Origin: Convivina praedatoris
GTDB lineage: Bacteria > Bacillota > Bacilli > Lactobacillales > Lactobacillaceae
Assembly (NCBI RefSeq): GCF_933208495.1
Contig: NZ_CAKOET010000004.1
Location: 62,001 to 126,000, forward strand
DNA length: 64,000 nt
Direction: 5' to 3'
The notes beneath the pieces are model-generated. The model did not search any database and had not been told where the DNA came from. It saw only the letters and a list, made by a program, of their open reading frames with translations. Position 1 is the stretch's first letter. Each line of letters begins with the position of its first letter. The translations under genes were made by a program, and so were the position numbers. Below are positions 1 through 8,457 of this stretch, piece after piece.

Positions 1-128
1 AAACCTGCTACTCCAGGAGTATAAGCCTCCCCTAAATCAGTATTTGTCTTAATATCGAATTCGGATTTGATGTCCAAAACCCCTTGATGGGCTGCGTGAA
101 TATTAAGGACTTCGTCCATATCTACCAT
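1..128 (-). CDS. citM: Malic-enzyme-family oxaloacetate decarboxylase, N-terminal end only
   Basis: The 5' end of a gene that runs off the left edge. About 42 codons are visible, starting MVDMDEVLNIHAAHQG and containing LGEAYTPGVAG, the N-terminal signature of NAD(P)-dependent malic enzymes and the related soluble oxaloacetate decarboxylase CitM. The ATG at 128 is chosen because AGGAG lies 7 nt upstream; the ATG at 132 is in another frame. The divergent neighbour is a SorC-type regulator, which matches the known citI/citM arrangement of citrate fermentation clusters, so the likely role is decarboxylating oxaloacetate released by citrate lyase. A malolactic or malic enzyme cannot be excluded from this fragment. 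Confidence 0.72.
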   Translation of the reverse strand, partial: MVDMDEVLNIHAAHQGVLDIKSEFDIKTNTDLGEAYTPGVAG

Positions 129-172
129 GCATTTTCTCCTTACTTTTTTCTAATCAATGTAACCCGCTTCAC

Positions 173-201
173 AATTATTATTTTAGTTGGATTGCAGCCA
201 A
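173..201 (-). promoter_or_regulatory. Possible citM promoter
   Basis: On the minus strand TTGGCT (201-196) is followed after 16-17 bp by AATAAT/ATAATT (179-173), about 45 nt upstream of the citM start. The -10 match is poor, as expected of a promoter that needs an activator. Weak call. Confidence 0.3.
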
Positions 202-288
202 AAGTAAAGGTAACTTTTTGAAAAATTAGATTAAATAATCTTATTTTTAAAAATTAAAATGAATTTAGCTGAATTAAAAATCCCAATT

Positions 289-320
289 AAAAATAAAGTG
301 ACTTATATCACTTTATTTTT
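289..320. promoter_or_regulatory. Perfect 13-bp inverted repeat, probable CitI operator
   Basis: AAAAATAAAGTGA, a 6-nt spacer (CTTATA), then TCACTTTATTTTT: two perfect 13-base arms. It sits in the AT-rich spacer between divergent citM and citI, and its right end overlaps the citI -35 element by two bases. In Weissella, CitI is known to bind AT-rich operators in this spacer. That this palindrome is one of them is inference. It is unlikely to be a terminator because no gene reads into it from the left. Confidence 0.6.
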
Positions 321-347
321 GCTTGTTAAAAAATGTTAGTTTATACT
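319..347 (+). promoter_or_regulatory. citI promoter
   Basis: TTGCTT (319-324), 17-bp spacer, TATACT (342-347). The -35 abuts the palindrome at 289-320, so a regulator bound there would touch RNA polymerase; autoregulation is plausible. The citI start is 38 nt downstream of the -10. Confidence 0.65.
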
Positions 348-384
348 ACTTTATAAATGAATTTAACGGGATGGAGATTCTTAC

Positions 385-1329
385 ATGGTAACCACTAATG
401 TCCTAGCTCAAATCGCTGAGGACTACTACTTAAATAAAAAATCTTTTGGTCAAATTGCTGAAAAATATGACCTCAGCCGCTATTTAATTAATAAATATCT
501 CAATGAGGCGGTCAAAACTGGCGTAGTGAAGATTGAAATCACCGCCCTAGCCAGCCGTAATCCTCAACTTGAACAAGTCTTTAAAGAGGAATTCCTGCAA
601 ACTAATTGCTATATCATTCAAGATAGCACCACTTCAACAGCTACCGAGGAATCTCTATCTAAGTATGCTGCTAACCTCTTGGTTAAACATTTACTGGATA
701 ATGATCATATTGTTGGGGCAGCTTGGGGTGATACCATGCTTAGCCTAGTCGAAAGTATTAGTACTGCACCATTGGATCAAATTAAGTTCACCCAATTTAT
801 TGGTGATAATATGAAATACAATTCTATGGCCGGAGCCATGCCAATTGTCGAAAAAGCGGCCAAAAAAGTCGCCGGTGAGTTCTTAACCTTACCAGCACCA
901 CTGTATTTAGCCAATGATGACTTGCGTCAAAACCTGACTCAGGAACCTTCTTTAGCTAATACGCTCAACATGGCGGCTAAGATGGATACACTCATCACTG
1001 GAATTGGCACATTGGCCTCTTTACAATCAATTCCAATTTGGCATGATCATATGGACCAACTCTTTCCGAATTTAGCTAGCAAACAAATTGCCGGTATGAT
1101 TTATGGTCGGCCATTTGATAGTCAAGGACGTATCCTTAATCCAAACCAAGATAAGGTTTTTGGTCTATCACTTGATCACATTTTACAAGTTCCTAAACGA
1201 ATTTGTTTAGTTCGGAGTAAATCCAAGTCCCAAGCAACCTTAGGCGTTTTACGGGCTGGCCTCGTCACTGATTTAATTTTTAGCGAGTCGCTCGCCTACC
1301 GGATTTTAAATGAAAATGATTATATTTAA
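385..1329 (+). CDS. citI: SorC/DeoR-family transcriptional regulator of citrate metabolism
   Basis: A 314-residue SorC-family regulator. Residues about 5-55 form the helix-turn-helix (IAEDYYLNKKSFGQIAEKYDLSR), and the rest is the sugar-phosphate-isomerase-like effector domain with its GAAWGDT segment near residue 113 and IGTLASLQS near 210. GGAG lies 8 nt before the ATG. In W. paramesenteroides CitI is a citrate-responsive activator of the citMCDEFGRP operon, and here too it is divergent from a citM-like gene. The assignment rests on family plus position; a sugar regulator beside a malic-enzyme gene is the alternative. A bidirectional terminator follows directly. Confidence 0.85.
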   Translation: MVTTNVLAQIAEDYYLNKKSFGQIAEKYDLSRYLINKYLNEAVKTGVVKIEITALASRNPQLEQVFKEEFLQTNCYIIQDSTTSTATEESLSKYAANLLVKHLLDNDHIVGAAWGDTMLSLVESISTAPLDQIKFTQFIGDNMKYNSMAGAMPIVEKAAKKVAGEFLTLPAPLYLANDDLRQNLTQEPSLANTLNMAAKMDTLITGIGTLASLQSIPIWHDHMDQLFPNLASKQIAGMIYGRPFDSQGRILNPNQDKVFGLSLDHILQVPKRICLVRSKSKSQATLGVLRAGLVTDLIFSESLAYRILNENDYI

Positions 1330-1360
1330 AAGCCGTTCAATTAATTGAACGGCTTTTTTA
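1328..1360. terminator. Bidirectional terminator between citI and ykoC
   Basis: Perfect 24-bp palindrome AGCCGTTCAATT/AATTGAACGGCT (1331-1354), with a T-run on the plus side and an A-run on the other. It ends citI and overlaps the stop codon of the convergent ykoC. Confidence 0.85.
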
Positions 1361-2026
1361 GTAGATATGAAATAAGATAATACTAGCGGGCCAAGCCAGG
1401 CTAACCACAATAATAATAAGCCAGCCAAAAGGCCAGTATGGATATAAACGATAATGAGAACGTTGGCCCCCTTCTTGGAAACCACGGGCCGTCATCGCCA
1501 TTGCTAGACTTTCTGACCAAATTAAAGCTTGAATAATCGCTTTAAAATATAAGGTTGGCGAAAAAATTGATAGAGACTGCCCCCGCATCAAGCCGGCCGC
1601 TCGAATACTTTGTAAGGCCTGTTTAAAACGAGGAATAAAACTTACTGCCCCTAAAATACCATAGACAAAAGTCGTCGAAAGTCGTAAATTTTGCTCTAAA
1701 GAAGCCATTAACTCGTAAACATCTAATCGGTAACTGAACCAAGCACCAACATAGACAAAAGTTAAAATTCGACTGGCCATAACGCCACCAAAATGAAAGT
1801 TTTGGCTGGAAGTGCCAGAGCCATAAAAATAAAAGGACAAAAAGGTACCAGCCATGGGAATTGCCGCCAACAGTAAATAACCCAGTAGCCGTTTTACAGA
1901 AATCCGACGCCATAATAGTGAAAGAATACTTAAGAATACTAGCAAGAGATTGGCCCAAATCGACTGCGTAAAGGCCACTTCCAATGAAATAGTCAATGAA
2001 AATATAAAACGCTGCGTCAAATTCAT
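1358..2026 (-). CDS. ykoC: ECF transporter transmembrane (T) component
   Basis: 222 residues, hydrophobic, about five membrane segments, with the EcfT family feature of charged coupling helices near residues 130-185 (RFKQALQSIRAAGLMRG and a second A-R-G signature, TARGFQEGG). It forms the membrane scaffold that couples the double ATPase to the S component. The start overlaps the ykoD stop (ATGA). It is the last gene of the TPP-riboswitch-controlled ykoE-ykoD-ykoC set, so the substrate is thiamine or its pyrimidine (HMP) moiety; this follows from the riboswitch and gene order, not from the protein itself. Confidence 0.85.
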   Translation of the reverse strand: MNLTQRFIFSLTISLEVAFTQSIWANLLLVFLSILSLLWRRISVKRLLGYLLLAAIPMAGTFLSFYFYGSGTSSQNFHFGGVMASRILTFVYVGAWFSYRLDVYELMASLEQNLRLSTTFVYGILGAVSFIPRFKQALQSIRAAGLMRGQSLSIFSPTLYFKAIIQALIWSESLAMAMTARGFQEGGQRSHYRLYPYWPFGWLIIIVVSLAWPASIILFHIY

Positions 2027-3420
2027 GCCCTTACCTCCTGACTATCGTTTAATTGCCCCGGCGTAAAGACAAGATGATAATCCAAAATTGGGACTAAAGG
2101 CTGAACTTGGTGCGAAATGATTACTAATGACAAGTGGCAAGCCTTCTGCACACTATCAATTAGACTAACTAAAATTTGAGCACTCTTTACATCCAGCCCT
2201 GCCAAGGGTTCATCTAACAATAAAACAGCCGGTGCCATAATCAACATCAAAAGAACCTGTAGCTTTTTTTGTTGTCCACCGGAAAGTATATAAACTGAGT
2301 GGTCACGATGATTCTCCAATTGTAAGGTCGCTAAAACCTGATCCACTCTTTCCTTGGTCCAATAATCTTTCTGGTTAGAACGAGCTAGTACTTGATTAAG
2401 TTCTTCTTGAACTGTAATGGTCAAAAATTGTTCCCGAGCATTTTGGAAAACTAAGGCCACCTGCTTAAAATATTTTTTACGGGAAATTTTGCTGACTAAA
2501 TGTTTTTGATAAAACAACTCCCCCTGGTAGGGTTGTAATTTAGCTAAAGATTTTAATAGGGTCGACTTCCCCACCCCATTGGGGCCGGTAATTAGACTAA
2601 CCGCATTAGCAGCTAGTTGTCCCTGATAATTTTCTAAGAGACCCTGTCCCCCACTACTTAGATTAAAAGCATTAAAGGTAAATAATGCTGCCGATGCTTG
2701 TTGTTTTGATAAGTGATAGCTTTGAGACTGCCAAGCAAAATTCCCCCATTGGTCTGGATTTTGCCATACCAACCGACGATCTTTGAGTTGATATAAGTTA
2801 TTAATCAGGGGCAAATACCCATAGGCATCATGGTCTGAAACCAAAATGGCATAGCCCTCTTGAACCAATTCTTTTAAAAGGGACTGCAATTCAGCCCGAG
2901 CCTTGCTATCAACAGCTGCAAAAGGTTCGTCTAATAGTAAGTATTTAGCACCCAAGGCTAAGGTTTCTACCAGTGCAATTTTCTGGAGTTCTCCGCCTGA
3001 TAGAGTGATAAAGGAACGATGATAAAAATCAGTCATACCAACCTTATCTAAAGCCCAGGCAATGCGCCGGTCAATTTCTTCAGCCGGTAAGGCCAGATTT
3101 TCTAAGGCAAAAATTAATTCCTCGGAAACAGTGGGCATGGCAAACTGTTCGTCTGGATGTTGAAAAAGTAAAGCTACTTTTTCAGCCCGTTGATTAGCCG
3201 GCAATTGACTGACCGAGGCTTGATCCAAAGTGATTTGTCCGCTAACTTGCCCACCAAACTGCGGATATAGACCAGCCATAGCCTTCAAAAAGGTGGATTT
3301 TCCACTACCAGAAGGTCCCATCAGCAGCGTGAATTCTCCCGAAGACAAGGAAAAATCCAAATTGTCAATAATCACAGTTTGATCATAAGCAAGGGTTAGA
3401 TGCTGGGTTACTAAAGCCAT
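2023..3420 (-). CDS. ykoD: ECF transporter double ATPase (two fused ABC domains)
   Basis: 465 residues with two tandem ABC domains. The first has Walker A GPSGSGKST near residue 35, signature LSGGE near 140 and Walker B LLLDEP; the second has Walker A GPNGVGKST near 278, signature LSGGQ and LLLDEP. It powers uptake through the YkoC/YkoE complex. Fusion of both ATPases in one chain is typical of YkoD and unlike the separate EcfA1/EcfA2 of group II systems. GAGG precedes the ATG. It sits 22 nt after ykoE and overlaps ykoC by 4 nt. Confidence 0.9.
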   Translation of the reverse strand: MALVTQHLTLAYDQTVIIDNLDFSLSSGEFTLLMGPSGSGKSTFLKAMAGLYPQFGGQVSGQITLDQASVSQLPANQRAEKVALLFQHPDEQFAMPTVSEELIFALENLALPAEEIDRRIAWALDKVGMTDFYHRSFITLSGGELQKIALVETLALGAKYLLLDEPFAAVDSKARAELQSLLKELVQEGYAILVSDHDAYGYLPLINNLYQLKDRRLVWQNPDQWGNFAWQSQSYHLSKQQASAALFTFNAFNLSSGGQGLLENYQGQLAANAVSLITGPNGVGKSTLLKSLAKLQPYQGELFYQKHLVSKISRKKYFKQVALVFQNAREQFLTITVQEELNQVLARSNQKDYWTKERVDQVLATLQLENHRDHSVYILSGGQQKKLQVLLMLIMAPAVLLLDEPLAGLDVKSAQILVSLIDSVQKACHLSLVIISHQVQPLVPILDYHLVFTPGQLNDSQEVRA

Positions 3421-3442
3421 AACTTTCCTCTTTGATTATTCT

Positions 3443-4015
3443 TTATCGCTTTTTTAAAATTTGTGATCGTTCCAAAAGGTTCACAATCCAATAAACCAAC
3501 AATCCTGCAAAAATAAAAATTGATATAAAGCGGGCGATAAATAGAATCAGAAGCATTGACCAACTATAATGCAGGTAACCACTTTTAATCATCGACCAAG
3601 CAAAGGTGACAATCGTTCCCGTTAAAGTTGACAACCATAAACCAGCTTTCCAATTTCGATAACCAGTCAAAGCAAAACCTAATTCCGAACCAACCCCTTG
3701 AATCACACCAGACAACAAGGTGCTAACCCCGAAGGTACCACCCAAAAGCATTTCACCAGATGCACCTAATAGCTCCCCTAGGACACCGGCTCCAATTCGC
3801 CGCAACAAATAACTGGCTAACGGACCAGCCATCATCCAAGGGCCTAAAGTTAATTCGTCATTGAGCGGTTGTAAACCTACGGCCCCTAAAAGCACGCCGG
3901 TTACCTGATAAACTGAATCCATTAGCCAGTAAATTAAGCCAAAGGCAATTCCAATTAAGGCTAACCAGATAACCTCTTGTAAATGCCAGGTCGTTGACTT
4001 TGTTTCTTGTTGCAT
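3443..4015 (-). CDS. ykoE: Thiamine/HMP-specific ECF S component
   Basis: About 190 residues with five or six membrane helices, matching the YkoE family (GVQGVGSELGFAL-type segment in the middle). It is the substrate-binding subunit. The ATG at 4015 is preferred because GGAGG ends 8 nt before it; the in-frame ATGs at 4030 and 4021 overlap or crowd that ribosome-binding site. It is the first gene of the operon, directly below the TPP riboswitch and its terminator, so it should be off when thiamine pyrophosphate is plentiful. Confidence 0.85.
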   Translation of the reverse strand: MQQETKSTTWHLQEVIWLALIGIAFGLIYWLMDSVYQVTGVLLGAVGLQPLNDELTLGPWMMAGPLASYLLRRIGAGVLGELLGASGEMLLGGTFGVSTLLSGVIQGVGSELGFALTGYRNWKAGLWLSTLTGTIVTFAWSMIKSGYLHYSWSMLLILFIARFISIFIFAGLLVYWIVNLLERSQILKKR

Positions 4016-4059
4016 GTTCATTCCCTCCATTTTGCAAGAGGAACCACTGTGATTAACAT

Positions 4060-4106
4060 AAAAACCACTGATTCCGTGCTAAAGAACACAGAAACCAGTG
4101 GTTTTT
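4060..4106 (-). terminator. Riboswitch-controlled terminator upstream of ykoE
   Basis: On the minus strand AAAAACCACTG pairs with CAGTGGTTTTT around a 25-nt loop, ending in a short U-run. It lies between the TPP aptamer and the ykoE start. A further CCACTG copy (about 4043-4049) lies just downstream. Confidence 0.75.
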
Positions 4107-4119
4107 TCATCCAGATTGC

Positions 4120-4191
4120 TATCTTCCTTCGCAGGTATTAACCTGACAGGTTCGATGGGTATAATCTCAACCAAAAGTGGTACCCCAGATA
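4120..4191 (-). promoter_or_regulatory. TPP riboswitch (THI element)
   Basis: The minus strand shows the P1 pair TATCT/AGATA (4191-4187 with 4124-4120), GGGGT, TTGAGATTATACCC, AACCTG and GGTTAATACCTGCG, the conserved core of the THI-box aptamer. A terminator hairpin follows at 4106-4060. Expected effect: TPP binding favours termination, switching off ykoEDC. Confidence 0.95.
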
Positions 4192-4206
4192 TTAATTAAC
4201 GTTCTC

Positions 4207-4235
4207 ATCATACAATAAGTTATTTTAAATTACAA
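4207..4235 (-). promoter_or_regulatory. Promoter of the TPP-controlled ykoEDC operon
   Basis: TTGTAA (4235-4230), 17-bp spacer, TATGAT (4212-4207). Transcription would begin about 10 nt before the aptamer P1 stem. The promoter lies right after the stop codon of the upstream hydrolase gene. Confidence 0.75.
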
Positions 4236-4239
4236 ATTA

Positions 4240-5106
4240 TTAGTCCCACAGAAACTTTATAACTGCTCGATCAACCGTACTATTTTCATGGAGTTGACTA
4301 TGTTGAGCCTGCTTACCCTTAATTAGTAATTCTCGATATGAATGAACCTGATTACCGAGTAAATATTTCAAAGATTGCGAAGAAACATTGGTAACACTAC
4401 CATCTGAGTGGCTACCGTCTTCTAAATCACCGTAGATATTTAATACATCAACAGTCGACATATCAAAATTTTGACGATGATCTAATAAATACTGATAATA
4501 CGATTTAATCAGTTCTGGACGCCCGTCTGCAGCTAATTGATTTGAATTAGCCGGATCATCCATAGCACGAATCCCATCAAAATGTCCAGCAATCGCCACA
4601 TATTTATCTAGCTGCGGTAACTGTTGCTGTTGACCATAGTCAGCTAAGTAATACATCAGCGTCAAATTTCCCATTGAATGGGCCACCACATTGAATTTTT
4701 TGAAATGATAGCGCTCCTGTAAGCTAGTTATTACTTGATGAAAACCAGCCGCATTATAATGAAAATCTGAATTGCGATTATCCTCATATATCACTTGAAT
4801 CACTGGTCTTTTAACGCCTGCTGGCCAATCACCCTCGAACTTAACCTCACCATTTTTATTTACTCGAGCAATTAAAACCCGCTTCACACCGGATTGCTTT
4901 TGAGCCGCTGCAACCATATTTTTGGTCGAGTTATAAGTGCCACCATAACCATGAAGATAAAAAGTTGGCACCGTATTAGCTGGGATAGTTGTTAGCTCTT
5001 TTACTTGATTTTTGGGATGGTAAAAATAAATTAAAACACTTACCCCAATTATTGTAAGCCCTAATACCAGCAAGCAATAACGCCACCAATGTGTTGTTTT
5101 AGTCAT
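4240..5106 (-). CDS. Membrane-anchored alpha/beta hydrolase (DUF915 family)
   Basis: 288 residues. Residues about 10-29 are a single hydrophobic signal anchor after a short charged start, so the catalytic domain should face outside. The oxyanion-loop motif LHGYGGT is near residue 51 and the nucleophile elbow AHSMGN places Ser144. This is the pattern of the cell-surface hydrolase family (DUF915) common in lactobacilli; the substrate is unknown. AGAGGA lies 6 nt before the ATG. It has no terminator of its own before the next promoter, so read-through into ykoEDC is possible. Confidence 0.8.
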   Translation of the reverse strand: MTKTTHWWRYCLLVLGLTIIGVSVLIYFYHPKNQVKELTTIPANTVPTFYLHGYGGTYNSTKNMVAAAQKQSGVKRVLIARVNKNGEVKFEGDWPAGVKRPVIQVIYEDNRNSDFHYNAAGFHQVITSLQERYHFKKFNVVAHSMGNLTLMYYLADYGQQQQLPQLDKYVAIAGHFDGIRAMDDPANSNQLAADGRPELIKSYYQYLLDHRQNFDMSTVDVLNIYGDLEDGSHSDGSVTNVSSQSLKYLLGNQVHSYRELLIKGKQAQHSQLHENSTVDRAVIKFLWD

Positions 5107-5154
5107 CGTTTGATCCTCTTCGTATTGTGGTTCCCATTATATCCTAATTAAACA

Positions 5155-5182
5155 GCAAGAAAAAAGGCCCCGATGGGCCTTT
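5155..5182 (-). terminator. Terminator after the ykcC-like gene
   Basis: Minus-strand AAAGGCCC, 4-nt loop, GGGCCTTT, then a U-run (5162-5155). Confidence 0.85.
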
Positions 5183-5185
5183 CTG

Positions 5186-6202
5186 TTAATTAGCATTAAC
5201 TGATTTATAAATTGAAATATCAGCTTGATTTTCTGGTTCTTTCAGACCAGTCACGTTTTCAATCTGGAAGCGAGGTCGTTGTTTAACTTCAGTAAAGATT
5301 TTACCAATATAAATACCAACAACACCAATTGCGATTAGATTAATACCACCCAGGAGCCAAATTGAAATCATCAACGACGACCAACCACTCTGGGGATTAC
5401 CAAACATTTTTTCAAAAATGGTATAGACAATTTCAATTCCAGCAATACCAACTACTAAAATTCCTAAATCAAAGAGGAAGCGAATTGGTTTGACACTGAA
5501 ACTAGTAATCCCATCAATGGCAAAGGTCAACATTTTTTTCAACGGATATTTTGATTGACCTGCTTGGCGTTTACCACGTTCATAAGTTACTTCAGTGGAT
5601 GGATAGCCTAGCAAAGGTACCATTGCTCGTAGGAAGAGATTACGTTCAGGTAATTTCATCAAAGCTGCTACCGATGTTTTACTCATCAATCTGAAATCAG
5701 CATGATTGGGAATTAAATCGACCCCTAACCAAGCGGCGATCTTGTAAAAGGCCAATGCGGTATTGCGTTTAAACCAAGTATCCGTTTGACGACTGGATCG
5801 AACGGCATAAACAATTTCATAGCCTTCATGGTATTTAGCGACCATCTGTCCGATAATTTCCGGATTATCTTGTAAATCAGCATCCAAAGTAATCACAATG
5901 TCCGCCAATTTACTGGCCTCAGACATCCCCGCCAATAGTGCCGGTTGATGACCGAAATTACGGGACAGTTTCACCCCGATAATATCTGGATTGGTAGCTT
6001 CGTACTCATTGACCAAAGCCCAAGTGCGGTCTTTAGAGCCATCATCAACAATCATGATAAAACTGTCGGCAGTAATGGCACCACTTTTCACTAATTCAGA
6101 GCGAATAATTCTTAATTTAGTTAGCGTGATTTTCAAGACTTCCTGCTCATTGTATGCCGGTAAAATCAATCCTAAACGAGGAACTTTTTGTCTGATAATC
6201 AT
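5186..6202 (-). CDS. ykcC: Polyprenyl-phosphate glycosyltransferase (GT2, GtrB/YkcC-like)
   Basis: 338 residues. The GT-A domain starts with LILPAYNEQE, has VDDGSKD near residue 54 and the metal-binding LDADLQD near 106; two C-terminal membrane helices (about 240-265 and 278-300) match the DPM1/GtrB type. Such enzymes put a sugar on undecaprenyl phosphate at the inner membrane face. It follows 32 nt after a GT39-type transferase, the pairing seen as ykcB-ykcC in Bacillus: one makes the lipid-linked sugar, the other uses it outside. The acceptor is unknown; lipoteichoic acid or another wall polymer is a guess. Confidence 0.85.
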   Translation of the reverse strand: MIIRQKVPRLGLILPAYNEQEVLKITLTKLRIIRSELVKSGAITADSFIMIVDDGSKDRTWALVNEYEATNPDIIGVKLSRNFGHQPALLAGMSEASKLADIVITLDADLQDNPEIIGQMVAKYHEGYEIVYAVRSSRQTDTWFKRNTALAFYKIAAWLGVDLIPNHADFRLMSKTSVAALMKLPERNLFLRAMVPLLGYPSTEVTYERGKRQAGQSKYPLKKMLTFAIDGITSFSVKPIRFLFDLGILVVGIAGIEIVYTIFEKMFGNPQSGWSSLMISIWLLGGINLIAIGVVGIYIGKIFTEVKQRPRFQIENVTGLKEPENQADISIYKSVNAN

Positions 6203-6234
6203 AGATGAACCTACCTTTCTAAGTTATAGCATCC

Positions 6235-8337
6235 TTATTTCGCTTCTGATAAATCGTATAGGGTGGTAGATGCCTGCATGCCCCCCTTAGCACTATCACT
6301 GCTAGTCGACTGATTATTGTTGTAGTTGACTTTTTTACCGTTAGCTTCAACCCAGGCGATAATTTTACCAATTTGTCCAGTTGAAGACTTAGAATGACCA
6401 CCACTGATAAAGTAACGAACTTGCCCACTAGCCACTAACTTCTTAAATTGACTAAGTGTCATAGTAGGGTCGGTACCGTTATAACCCCCAATGGCCATCA
6501 CCGCTTTCTTAGATTTGATAATGTAACCAGAAGCCGAATTTGAATCAGCAGTGGCTGCCAAATACTTGGCCTGCCCTTGATGATCTTCTAAATAACTAAG
6601 TAATTTGGTATCAACACTGCTACCTATCATATCTTGACTACCGGACTTAGCCAGTAGCGATGGCCCAGCAAATGGAATTGCCGCTGAGTTATGAGCAATA
6701 GTTGGTGTTAGCGCCCACCAGCCTGCTAATACCGTCACAACCAAAGCTGACAAAATAATCTTTACCTGGTGTAACTTTTGACTTGGTAACCACCACCAAG
6801 CTGATAAACCAAGCGCTATAATCATTAGAATAACTGCAATCACTGGGTAATAAGACCAAGCATAGTAAGCTTGTAAGGCCACAGTTGATAAGATACCAGT
6901 TGTAATAATTCCTTTGGCCCAAGTAGCCTTTTTACCACCCGCTGGCAACAGTTTCTTAACAGCGACAACGCCAATGGCCGTCAATGCCGCAATAGCTGGA
7001 GCTAACATAATAGTGTAATAAGGGTGGAAGAAACCAGCTACAGAGAAGAAGCCATAGATTGGTACTAACCAACCGGTCCAAAGTAGCACTTCTTTTTGCT
7101 GATCAGTGAACTGATACCACTTGTTTTTACGATTACGGAAGGCAAACCAACCGCTTAAACTACCAATAATTGACAATGGTAAGAACCAACCAATTTGCGA
7201 TCCCAAATCAGCTTGGAAAAGTCGGAATGGACCAGCAGAACCGATGGCAAAGGCACTACCAATACCACCAGCACCGCCACCCTTAGCATTCTTACCAGGG
7301 CCACCTGCTTTACCATTAGCACCACCTGGTCCAGCATTAGTCGGCTTTTGATTACCAGCTCCGGTTGGTGCAACAGTTTGCTTTTGACCATTTCCACCGG
7401 GTTGACCCCCATTAGCACCAGGTCCGCCCGCCGGCATCTGTCCAGCTTGTCCAGTAGGTGCTGTCATCTCGGCATTTTGAGCATTACCATTTGACTTACT
7501 ATTCTTTTTAGTAGTGGTACCCATGCCTGGGAAGGCGCCACCTTTACCAGTTGACTGTCCTAAAAGACGTTCTGTCCCGTTATAACCAAAGGCCAATTCC
7601 AGCAAAGAATTACTTTGTGAACTACCAACATAGGGGCGATTATCCTTACTTACCGAATCAACGGCAGTTGGATAAGCTAGGGTGAAGATTGCTAAGGAAG
7701 CAAAACCAGCTACTAACCAGGTTAATTTCTTTTTCCAAGGAACCTTGATAGCCAACCAGTAATACAGCACCATGGCTGGCAAAATCATAAAGGCCTGCAA
7801 CATTTTAATGTTAAAACTGACCCCAACTAGGGCGAAGCTAAGTAAGACCAACCAAAAATTTTTCTTGGATACGGCCCGACTCAAGATATAAACCGCTAAG
7901 AGTAAAGCAAAAACTAAGATGGCATCCATGTTGTTAGTACGATTATTAGCCACTACCGTTGGGGTAATAGCCAATAGCAAAGCACCAATTCGACCAGCCC
8001 AGGGACCAAATTTAGGAGTCAGTAATTTGTACATCAGATAAACTGAACCTATACCAGCTAAGACGCTGGGTAAGACAATTGACCAACCGTGTATCCCAAA
8101 AATTTTAGCTGAAATAGCCATAAACCACAGCGCTACTGGCGGCTTATCAACGGTAATGAAACCGGCTGGATCAAAGGCGCCATACCAAAAGTTATGCCAG
8201 CTTTGCGTCATCGACGTAATTGCGGCGGTGTAGTAACTGTTGGCATTACCAGCATCCCAAATCCCCCAACCAAATAAAAATGTACTGAGGACCAGAATGC
8301 CGATTAAATACCAATCGAGCGTTCTGTTTCTATTCAT
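6235..8337 (-). CDS. ykcB: GT39/PMT-type membrane glycosyltransferase with a Gly/Asn/Pro-rich loop
   Basis: 700 residues, 11 or more membrane helices. The N-terminal half carries GT39 (ArnT/PMT) marks: an acidic pair near residue 28-31, DKPP at 64-67 and NNRTNNMD near 131. Residues about 262-360 form a glycine-, asparagine- and proline-rich low-complexity stretch in what should be an external loop, followed by further helices and a C-terminal soluble domain. It probably moves a sugar from polyprenyl phosphate to a surface acceptor, supplied by the downstream GT2. GGAGG precedes the ATG. Confidence 0.82.
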   Translation of the reverse strand: MNRNRTLDWYLIGILVLSTFLFGWGIWDAGNANSYYTAAITSMTQSWHNFWYGAFDPAGFITVDKPPVALWFMAISAKIFGIHGWSIVLPSVLAGIGSVYLMYKLLTPKFGPWAGRIGALLLAITPTVVANNRTNNMDAILVFALLLAVYILSRAVSKKNFWLVLLSFALVGVSFNIKMLQAFMILPAMVLYYWLAIKVPWKKKLTWLVAGFASLAIFTLAYPTAVDSVSKDNRPYVGSSQSNSLLELAFGYNGTERLLGQSTGKGGAFPGMGTTTKKNSKSNGNAQNAEMTAPTGQAGQMPAGGPGANGGQPGGNGQKQTVAPTGAGNQKPTNAGPGGANGKAGGPGKNAKGGGAGGIGSAFAIGSAGPFRLFQADLGSQIGWFLPLSIIGSLSGWFAFRNRKNKWYQFTDQQKEVLLWTGWLVPIYGFFSVAGFFHPYYTIMLAPAIAALTAIGVVAVKKLLPAGGKKATWAKGIITTGILSTVALQAYYAWSYYPVIAVILMIIALGLSAWWWLPSQKLHQVKIILSALVVTVLAGWWALTPTIAHNSAAIPFAGPSLLAKSGSQDMIGSSVDTKLLSYLEDHQGQAKYLAATADSNSASGYIIKSKKAVMAIGGYNGTDPTMTLSQFKKLVASGQVRYFISGGHSKSSTGQIGKIIAWVEANGKKVNYNNNQSTSSDSAKGGMQASTTLYDLSEAK

Positions 8338-8417
8338 GTTTTAGTGCCTCCATTAATTAATGATGTAAGTGTACAAAGGGGGCATTAAAAATTAATTAAG
8401 TAAAAATAAGTTGAAAA

Positions 8418-8443
8418 TTAAAAAAACCAGCCGAAGCTGGTTT
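8418..8443 (-). terminator. Terminator after nox
   Basis: Minus-strand AAACCAGC, TTCG tetraloop, GCTGGTTT and a U-run. Confidence 0.85.
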
Positions 8444-8457
8444 CATAGCATTTTAGA

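Noticed and set aside
289-320. Palindrome as a transcription terminator
   Set aside because: It ends in a T-run, but no plus-strand gene reads into it; it lies between divergent promoters, so an operator fits better.
7121-7494. Plus-strand reading frames rich in proline or serine/threonine opposite the GT39-type gene
   Set aside because: They are the shadow of the Gly/Asn/Pro-rich segment on the other strand; no start signals, no recognisable protein.
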